Shown here one piece after another: positions 1 through 4,671 of a stretch of 5,399 nt of DNA (position 1 is its first letter; every line of letters begins with the position of its first letter). A program made the translations under genes and the position numbers. The notes beneath the pieces are model-generated. The model searched no databases. It saw only the letters and a list, made by a program, of their open reading frames with translations, and was not told the DNA's origin. The DNA comes from Sphingobacteriia bacterium. GTDB taxonomy: Bacteria; Bacteroidota; Bacteroidia; Chitinophagales; Chitinophagaceae. The stretch covers positions 1 through 5,399 of the forward strand of contig REAV01000109.1 in NCBI GenBank assembly GCA_004294465.1, written 5' to 3'.

Positions 1-1
1 A

Positions 2-496
2 AATGAAGCAGGAAAAGTATTGAGCAATCATTTTGGCGATGATTATATTGAATTGATAGGAGCTGCTTTTCAACTGGCACGTATCGTTAATCATCACCAA
101 GGCTTTTCAATGATCGATGCCGCATCTAAACAATATCAATGGTCAATTGATCAAAAAGCGGTTGCCTCAATTTGGGTAAACGGATGCATTATTCGTTCTG
201 TATTAATGGAAGATGTAGCTGCTCATTTGGAGCCTGGGACTGCGATTCTTGATATGGCTTTTTATAAAGACTTTATAAAAAATCAGCAAAACGCTTTAGC
301 GAAATTAGTTGCATTGGCTATCAATAATGGATTAGCCGTTCCAGCATTAGGGGCGGCCATACAATTTATCAATGGCTATTTTTCAGAAGATTCACCCATG
401 AATATTATTCAGGCACAGCGCGATTATTTTGGTGCACATAAAGTGGTTTTAAAAACCGACCCTCAACAAAATCAGGTACATATTCCCTGGAAATAA
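2..496 (+). CDS. gnd: 6-phosphogluconate dehydrogenase, decarboxylating (C-terminal part, 5' end outside window)
   Basis: Gnd oxidatively decarboxylates 6-phosphogluconate to ribulose 5-phosphate, making NAD(P)H in the cytosolic pentose phosphate pathway. The frame is open from base 2 to a TAA at 494-496, giving 164 visible residues, about the last third of a protein usually near 470 residues. Visible are the helical-domain stretch 'ARIVNHHQGFSMIDAA', the 'WVNGCIIRS' block (fragment residues about 58-66) and the hallmark C-terminal 'IIQAQRDYFGAH' (135-146). From family knowledge, the Arg of CIIR and the Arg and His of QRDYFGAH bind substrate phosphate, the latter two reaching into the partner subunit of the dimer. 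The NAD(P)-binding Rossmann domain and catalytic Lys lie upstream of the window. A TTG at 20 is just an internal Leu codon, because the homologous frame continues to the left edge. The gene converges on the gluconate permease gene, which supports a gluconate-use locus. Confidence 0.95.
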   Translation, partial: NEAGKVLSNHFGDDYIELIGAAFQLARIVNHHQGFSMIDAASKQYQWSIDQKAVASIWVNGCIIRSVLMEDVAAHLEPGTAILDMAFYKDFIKNQQNALAKLVALAINNGLAVPALGAAIQFINGYFSEDSPMNIIQAQRDYFGAHKVVLKTDPQQNQVHIPWK

Positions 497-501
497 TTTT
501 C

Positions 502-1815
502 TTAGATAAAGAATTGATTGAGTAATAGCACTCCAATTAAGCCCACTATAGAAACAATTGTTTCCATTAAAGACCAGGTTTTCAATGTTTCCTTTACTGA
601 TAAATTAAAGTATGATTTAAACATCCAAAAACCAGAATCGTTGATATGCGAGAACATCAAACTGCCTGCTCCAATGGCCAGTACCATTAAATTAGCATCA
701 AATGAAACCGAATGTAATAAGGGGGCAATAATACCTGCCGCAGTCAAAGCTGCTACAGTGGCTGATCCAATACAAACCCTGATGGTAGCAGCTATCAGCC
801 AACCTAAAATCAACGGATTCATATCCATATGATTAAAAGCCATTCCCAATTCCTTACTAATTCCACTATCAATCAATACTTGTTTTAGTGCGCCTGCGCC
901 TGCAATAATTAATAGGATAGGTGATATATCCTGAATGGCATCAGTGAAGTATTGCATTATTTTTTTGATAGAAACTTTGCGTGCAATACCTAATGAAAAA
1001 AAAGAAAATAACAATGAAACCAATAATACTATAGAAGGGTCGCCCCAAAAAGCGATGGATGGATAATCCGCAGGGTTCTTGATATTATATTGTAGCAATG
1101 AAAAAAAACTGATTAATAAAACAGGCAGTAAAGCAGCAATAAAACTGATCCATTTTCCGGGCAATGATGAAGTTTCAATAACAGGTTGAACAAAAATGGG
1201 TAATGGTGTTGCTTTTACGTTTTTAATTGTTTGGGCAAATAAGGGGCCTGCAATAATTACTGTTGGAATTGCAATGAGTAAACCATAAAAAAGTACTTTT
1301 CCCGTTTCGGCATTGAGTTGAGCGGTAATGGCCACTGGTGAAGGATGCGGTGGAAGAAAGCCATGTGTTACTGATAGTGCAGCCAGCATCGGAATGGCAA
1401 TATAAATGATGGGCAGTTTAGTGGAATAGGTCAGAGAAAAAACCAGTGGCACCAATAAGATAAAACCAACATTGTAAAACAATGGAATACCTACAATAAA
1501 TCCGGTGATCATCATGGCCCATTGCAATTTTTTTTTTTTTTTTTTTTTAATAAGACTATTGGCTATTTGCTGGGCAGCACCAGATTCAGCAATTAATTTT
1601 CCGAGCATTCCGCCCAGACCAATGGTTAATAACAGGTCTCCCATGAGCTGGCCGATACCATTTTTTACAGAGCTAACCAGCGTTTGAGGAGGAATACCAA
1701 GCCACCATCCTGCAATTAATGCCACCAAAATAAATGATAGGAAGGGGTGCAATTTCACCACCCCTATTAATAGTAATAAAAGAAAAAGTAAAACAATAAT
1801 GGTTAGCAGAAGCAT
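502..1815 (-). CDS. gntP: GntP-family gluconate:H+ symporter with a seven-lysine homopolymer insert site
   Basis: Inner-membrane permease of the gluconate:H+ symporter family (GntP/GntT/GntU), expected to import gluconate or a related sugar acid. It is hydrophobic throughout, with 12 or more likely membrane segments. Family blocks visible: 'GLGGMLGKLIAESGAAQQIA' (residues 66-85), 'LQWAMMITGF' (97-106), 'LSVTHGFLPPHPSPVAI' (147-163), 'RVCIGSATVAAL' (346-357), and the C-terminal 'HINDSGFWMFKSYFNL' (390-405) followed by 'KTWSLMETI'. I chose the ATG at 1815: it gives 437 residues beginning in the first membrane helix, as in E. coli GntT (about 438). The frame extends to a TTG at 1854, but that start would add 13 polar residues and overlap the divergent neighbour. 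Lys90-Lys96 are encoded by 21 consecutive A, replacing the 'AKFGKKH'-like loop of relatives at the same length. Substrate beyond sugar acids is not certain. The adjacent gnd gene favours gluconate. Confidence 0.93.
   Translation of the reverse strand: MLLLTIIVLLFLLLLLIGVVKLHPFLSFILVALIAGWWLGIPPQTLVSSVKNGIGQLMGDLLLTIGLGGMLGKLIAESGAAQQIANSLIKKKKKKKLQWAMMITGFIVGIPLFYNVGFILLVPLVFSLTYSTKLPIIYIAIPMLAALSVTHGFLPPHPSPVAITAQLNAETGKVLFYGLLIAIPTVIIAGPLFAQTIKNVKATPLPIFVQPVIETSSLPGKWISFIAALLPVLLISFFSLLQYNIKNPADYPSIAFWGDPSIVLLVSLLFSFFSLGIARKVSIKKIMQYFTDAIQDISPILLIIAGAGALKQVLIDSGISKELGMAFNHMDMNPLILGWLIAATIRVCIGSATVAALTAAGIIAPLLHSVSFDANLMVLAIGAGSLMFSHINDSGFWMFKSYFNLSVKETLKTWSLMETIVSIVGLIGVLLLNQFFI
1528..1548. 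repeat. 21-bp A:T mononucleotide tract inside gntP
   Basis: Twenty-one consecutive T on the plus strand, read as 21 A in the gntP mRNA and encoding exactly seven AAA lysine codons (residues 90-96) between 'NSLI' and 'LQWA'. The reading frame is intact on both sides and matches the family's spacing. A homopolymer this long is a strong slippage site for DNA polymerase, RNA polymerase and ribosomes. It is also a weak point for sequencing, so its exact length should be treated with caution. Confidence 0.95.
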
Positions 1816-1817
1816 AA

Positions 1818-1843
1818 TTATGAAGTTAAGATTATCTTCATAA
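1818..1843. promoter_or_regulatory. 26-bp near-perfect palindrome between divergent gntP and VF530 gene; candidate operator or 5'UTR hairpin
   Basis: The arms TTATGAAG (1818-1825) and CTTCATAA (1836-1843) are exact reverse complements. Inside them TAA (1827-1829) pairs with TTA (1832-1834), so 11 of 13 position pairs are complementary; only 1826/1835 and 1830/1831 fail. The element nearly fills the 29-bp gap: it begins 2 bp before the gntP ATG and ends 1 bp before the VF530 gene ATG. It could be the site of a dimeric repressor controlling both genes, or form a hairpin over the translation start of either mRNA. Function is inferred from symmetry and position only; no regulator gene is in the window. 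Confidence 0.5.
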
Positions 1844-1844
1844 A

Positions 1845-2060
1845 ATGGAAACAATTCCTTCTAAAGATCCATTGCATGGAAAAACACTAGAATCGATCCT
1901 AACCTATTTGGTTCACCATTTCGGTTGGGAAGATCTGGCTCGTATGATCAATATCAATTGTTTTAAATCTAATCCGAGTATAAAATCCAGTCTTACTTTT
2001 TTGCGCAAAACACCCTGGGCCAGAAAAAAAGTAGAGGATCTGTACATCAGTACTTTATAA
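1845..2060 (+). CDS. VF530 (DUF2132) family small protein, putative DNA-binding
   Basis: A 71-residue, Lys/Arg-rich protein with no signal peptide or membrane segment, so probably cytosolic. It matches the VF530/DUF2132 family along nearly its whole length: '[17 protein letters not shown]' (residues 7-23), '[20 protein letters not shown]' (26-45), and '[19 protein letters not shown]' (46-64), the family's signature. The family is named after a Vibrio fischeri protein whose small helical fold was reported to resemble nucleic-acid-binding domains; its cellular role is not established. The ATG at 1845 puts the conserved 'DPLHG' at the usual distance from the N-terminus. No Shine-Dalgarno sequence is visible; a palindrome lies directly upstream. 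The start codon is only 29 bp from that of divergent gntP, and the 3' end lies 4 bp from the convergent aminotransferase gene, so it is transcribed alone. Its promoter must lie in the gap or inside gntP. Confidence 0.9.
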   Translation: METIPSKDPLHGKTLESILTYLVHHFGWEDLARMININCFKSNPSIKSSLTFLRKTPWARKKVEDLYISTL

Positions 2061-2064
2061 CCCA

Positions 2065-3237
2065 TTAAACTTCAATGAGACTGGTTGTGTTAATGATGTC
2101 TTTTAATGCATCTGTTAGTTTGTCCAAATCTGACTGTGTATTGAATGCCTGAATAGAATATCGCAGATACACTTTATCGGCATGAGGCATTACCGGAATT
2201 TCTATTTTGTATTTTTCAAATAAACAATCTTTTAATACAACAGGAGAAGCGGTTTTGATAGGTATGCTAAACAATTGCACAATAAAATCATCATGAATAG
2301 GAGCCAATGGTTCCGCTTTCAATAATTTGCAAAAAGGCAAAGCGTTTTCATGAACTATTTTTCTACATTCTTTAGCAACTTCAGGCCAATGATTTTTTTC
2401 CATAAAATCAATGACTGTTGGTACGGTACAAAACGCCGAGAAATCTCTGGTGCCTTGGGTTTGATGATAATCCAAAAAACGAGAATGAGATGGGGTAGTG
2501 CTATTATAGCCCCAGCTGATCACCAAAGGATCAAATTGATTTTGCAATTCTCTTCTGACATATAAAAACGTACAACCCTTTGGAGCCATCATCCATTTAT
2601 GACAAGCGCCAGTATAAATATCTGCATCCAGCGTGCTCAAATTTAATGGAACCTGACCTGGAGCATGTGCGCCATCCACAAAACTTATAATGCCCATTTG
2701 TTTTGCCTTTGCACAAATTTCTTCTACCGGAAAGCGAAGTCCTGTAGAACTGGTAATATGGCTGATGAAAATCATTTTCGTTTTTTCAGTAACGCCTTTG
2801 AAAAATTCCTCCATGAATGCCTGCTTTGAAATAATCGGCAGGCTAACTTTTTGTCTGATATATTTTGCTCCAGCTTTATCGCAATAGTATTGAATTGTTC
2901 TGTCGCAGGCGCCATATTCTAAATCGGTAGTTAGAATTTCATCTCCCGGTGCTAAAGCAAAACTTTTGGCAATCAAGTTTACTGCATGCGATGGGTTGAC
3001 CATAAAAACCAAATCATCTTCATGGCAGTTGAGGTATTTTCCTAATGCAATGCGGGAATCTTTAAGGTATTGCATGCCAGTTTTTACAATGAACTGAACA
3101 GGTTCTTGTTCCAGTTCTAATTGGTATTGTTGATAACGATCAAAAATGGGTTTGGGGCAAGCGCCAAAAGATCCAAAATTGAGAAAGGTGGTATCTTTTC
3201 TTAAAAGAAATTGCAAACGTAATGCTTCTGTAATCAT
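2065..3237 (-). CDS. Class V aminotransferase-fold PLP enzyme, isopenicillin N epimerase (CefD)-like
   Basis: A 390-residue cytosolic pyridoxal-phosphate enzyme of fold type I, full length for the family. The N-terminus has 'FLNFGSFGACPKPIFD' (residues 18-33), typical of CefD-like proteins. Next come 'ISHITSSTGLRFPVEEI' (158-174) and 'FVDGAHAPGQVPLNL' (186-200), whose Asp188 should contact the PLP ring nitrogen. 'GACHKWMMAPKG' (210-221) contains Lys214, the expected Schiff-base lysine. The C-terminal 'YLRYSIQAFNTQSDLDKL' (357-374) carries the Arg that usually binds the substrate carboxylate. All key residues are present. The substrate cannot be read from sequence: relatives include isopenicillin N epimerases, cysteine-desulfurase-like enzymes and C-S lyases, and no beta-lactam, Fe-S or thiol-metabolite genes are nearby. 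The ATG at 3237 starts 18 bp after the stop of the small membrane protein gene on the same strand, so the two probably share a transcript. Confidence 0.9.
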   Translation of the reverse strand: MITEALRLQFLLRKDTTFLNFGSFGACPKPIFDRYQQYQLELEQEPVQFIVKTGMQYLKDSRIALGKYLNCHEDDLVFMVNPSHAVNLIAKSFALAPGDEILTTDLEYGACDRTIQYYCDKAGAKYIRQKVSLPIISKQAFMEEFFKGVTEKTKMIFISHITSSTGLRFPVEEICAKAKQMGIISFVDGAHAPGQVPLNLSTLDADIYTGACHKWMMAPKGCTFLYVRRELQNQFDPLVISWGYNSTTPSHSRFLDYHQTQGTRDFSAFCTVPTVIDFMEKNHWPEVAKECRKIVHENALPFCKLLKAEPLAPIHDDFIVQLFSIPIKTASPVVLKDCLFEKYKIEIPVMPHADKVYLRYSIQAFNTQSDLDKLTDALKDIINTTSLIEV

Positions 3238-3255
3238 AGGTTAAAACTAGATAAA

Positions 3256-3609
3256 TTATTGTTTATGTAAGCTTCTCCAAGTAATCATTGCGCCAACTAA
3301 ATCTGCGGCACCAAAAATGATTAACATTGGTGATACCAATTTTAAACTTGCGAAAATGGCAAAAGATCCAAAAACCAAAATTCTGGTGGGGACGGTATGT
3401 TTTATAAATGCAGTATTGTTTTCTGCTCCAGCCCTATGATAATAATAGCCTAAGCATAAGGCCAATACTCCAGTTACCCTTATCCATACTTCATTGGTTT
3501 CGGGAATTTGTATGGTGCTCAATAAAAAATTGGGCATAAAAATGAGGGAGGCACCTACTACATAAAGATAAAATCCAAAATAGTAAATAGATTTTGAGGC
3601 TGCATTCAT
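3256..3609 (-). CDS. Small four-helix integral membrane protein of unknown function
   Basis: A 117-residue hydrophobic protein that I do not recognise as a named family with confidence. Four likely membrane helices are visible at about residues 7-27, 41-58, 75-92 and 93-112, with a short polar loop 'HRAGAENNTAFIKHTVPTR' (58-76) between helices 2 and 3 and a basic C-terminal tail (WRSLHKQ). There is no cleavable signal or lipobox. 'VWIRVTGVLALCLGYYYHRAG' is reminiscent of the small four-helix DoxX-like or DUF-type membrane proteins common in Bacteroidota, but this is only a resemblance. The ATG at 3609 is chosen because it gives a natural N-terminus just before helix 1. The gene lies 18 bp upstream of the CefD-like aminotransferase gene on the same strand and is likely the first gene of that two-gene operon. 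The shared 3610-3702 region separates it from the divergent ABC ATPase gene. Confidence 0.75.
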   Translation of the reverse strand: MNAASKSIYYFGFYLYVVGASLIFMPNFLLSTIQIPETNEVWIRVTGVLALCLGYYYHRAGAENNTAFIKHTVPTRILVFGSFAIFASLKLVSPMLIIFGAADLVGAMITWRSLHKQ

Positions 3610-3632
3610 AATGACAATTTTTATTGGTGTGT

Positions 3633-3652
3633 AATATTTGCGACAAAAGGTA
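3633..3652. promoter_or_regulatory. Candidate overlapping divergent promoter elements (Bacteroidota -7 type)
   Basis: The 93-bp region 3610-3702 is the only sizeable intergenic space and must carry the promoters of two divergent genes. On the plus strand AATATTTG (3633-3640) resembles the Bacteroidota -7 element TAnnTTTG with one mismatch. On the minus strand TACCTTTTG (complement of 3644-3652) resembles it with one extra T. The two sit back to back around TTTG-CGA-CAAA. I found no well-spaced TTG -33 element for either, so the assignment is tentative. Spacing to the ABC ATPase ATG (about 62 bp) and to the membrane protein ATG (about 34 bp) is reasonable. Confidence 0.35.
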
Positions 3653-3702
3653 CGAAAGTTTAATTATTAGTTTATTTTTAATGCCAATGTATACAATACT
3701 AG

Positions 3703-4665
3703 ATGGAATTTTTAGCAATTAATGAAATCACCAAAATAGAGCAGGGTAGGGCAATTGTTCAACCAATAAGTTTCAGGCAAGAAAAACTGGAACGAATTGG
3801 TATTGCTGGTGAAACAGGCTCTGGCAAGAGTACTTTATTGAAAATGATTGCTGGGCTGGTTCAGCCAGATGGAGGCGAAGTGTTTTTTAATGAAGAAAAA
3901 GTATTGGGTCCTTTAGAACAATTATTACCTGGGCATCCAAAAATCGGATACCTCTCACAGCATTTTGAATTAAGGAATAATTATCGTGTTGAAGAACTAT
4001 TGGCTATGTCTAATCGGTTAAGCGATGAAGATGCGGCCATTGTGTATGCTATTTGTCAGATCGATCATTTGATGAAAAGAAAGAACGATGAAATTTCTGG
4101 TGGAGAGAAACAACGCATTGCTTTGGCTAAAGTATTAATCACCGCCCCAGCACTTTTATTTTTGGATGAGCCATTTTCTAATCTGGATAGAGTGCATAAG
4201 CAAATCATTCAATCGGTGATCGATGATATTTGTACACAGCTTAAAATTACCTGTATTTTAGTTTCACACGATGCAACCGATTTGTTGTATTGGGCAGATC
4301 GTTTGTTGATCATGAAAGATGGAAAAATTATTCAGGATGGCAGCCCTAAGCAATTGTATTTTCATCCGGCAAATGAATATGTAGCCGCTTTATTAGGGGA
4401 ATATAATTTAGTGGATACTGCACTTCATCCTGCATTTGAACAATTATTTGGGGAAGGCGTAAGAGGTAAAAAAGCCATGGTTCGCCCAGAACAATTTTCT
4501 ATTAATAAAGATGATGCTGGTTTAACTGGCATTGTTAAACGAGTATTGTTTTTTGGAAGTTATTATATTATCGAAGTATTGTCTGATGGACTGATCATTA
4601 AAGTACGCACAGCTGCATTCCAGTTTTATACGGGAGATAAAGTGTTTATTCAACTCTCAGCATAA
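3703..4665 (+). CDS. ABC transporter ATP-binding protein, PotA/FbpC-like with C-terminal TOBE-like domain
   Basis: A 320-residue cytosolic ATPase subunit of an ABC transporter. The nucleotide-binding domain spans about residues 4-235: Walker A 'GETGSGKST' (36-44), Q-loop Gln86 in 'YLSQHF', signature 'ISGGEKQR' (131-138), Walker B 'LLFLDEP' (151-157) with catalytic Glu156, D-loop 'SNLD' (159-162), and H-loop His189 in 'VSHD'. 'GSPKQLYFHPANEYVAALLGE' near 213-233 is typical of the PotA/FbpC/UgpC type of importer ATPases. The C-terminal 'MVRPEQFSI' (259-267) and the beta-rich 'GIVKRVLFFGSYYIIEVL' stretch through 'GDKVFIQL' fit a TOBE-like regulatory domain. Relatives drive uptake of ferric iron, polyamines or other small solutes. 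The substrate is undetermined because no permease or binding protein is adjacent and both flanking genes are on the opposite strand. The ATG at 3703 follows the divergent promoter region directly; no Shine-Dalgarno sequence is visible. Confidence 0.92.
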   Translation: MEFLAINEITKIEQGRAIVQPISFRQEKLERIGIAGETGSGKSTLLKMIAGLVQPDGGEVFFNEEKVLGPLEQLLPGHPKIGYLSQHFELRNNYRVEELLAMSNRLSDEDAAIVYAICQIDHLMKRKNDEISGGEKQRIALAKVLITAPALLFLDEPFSNLDRVHKQIIQSVIDDICTQLKITCILVSHDATDLLYWADRLLIMKDGKIIQDGSPKQLYFHPANEYVAALLGEYNLVDTALHPAFEQLFGEGVRGKKAMVRPEQFSINKDDAGLTGIVKRVLFFGSYYIIEVLSDGLIIKVRTAAFQFYTGDKVFIQLSA

Positions 4666-4671
4666 TTGAAT

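Noticed and set aside
499..513. TTCTT/AAGAA inverted repeat at the gnd-gntP junction as a bidirectional terminator
   Set aside because: The stem is only 5 bp and AT-rich, with no flanking T-tract of note; too weak to call.
518..832. Open frame of 104 codons on the plus strand opposite gntP
   Set aside because: It is antisense to a strongly conserved membrane protein gene, and its composition is the mirror of GntP codons with no recognisable domain.
1505..1687. Open frame of 60 codons on the plus strand with a run of seven phenylalanines
   Set aside because: The Phe run is just the complement of the poly-lysine tract of gntP; no family resemblance.
1743..1765. 7-bp inverted repeat AGGGGTG/CACCCCT with a 9-nt loop inside the start of gntP
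   Set aside because: It codes for ordinary GntP residues (17-24 area), is not followed by a T-tract on either strand and could be chance; regulatory use for the VF530 gene is possible but unsupported.
1816..1854. TTG start at 1854 for gntP, adding 13 residues ([13 protein letters not shown])
   Set aside because: It would overlap the divergent VF530 gene start, uses a rare start codon and gives an N-terminus unlike the family, whereas the ATG at 1815 gives the usual length and begins at the first helix.
2350..2887. Two plus-strand open frames (2350-2565 and 2690-2887) opposite the CefD-like gene
   Set aside because: Both are antisense to conserved PLP-enzyme motifs and show no protein-like features of their own.
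3491..3718. Minus-strand frame of 75 codons overlapping the small membrane protein and the intergenic region
   Set aside because: It overlaps the better supported membrane protein gene in another frame, spans the promoter region and runs into the ABC ATPase start; its sequence is low complexity.
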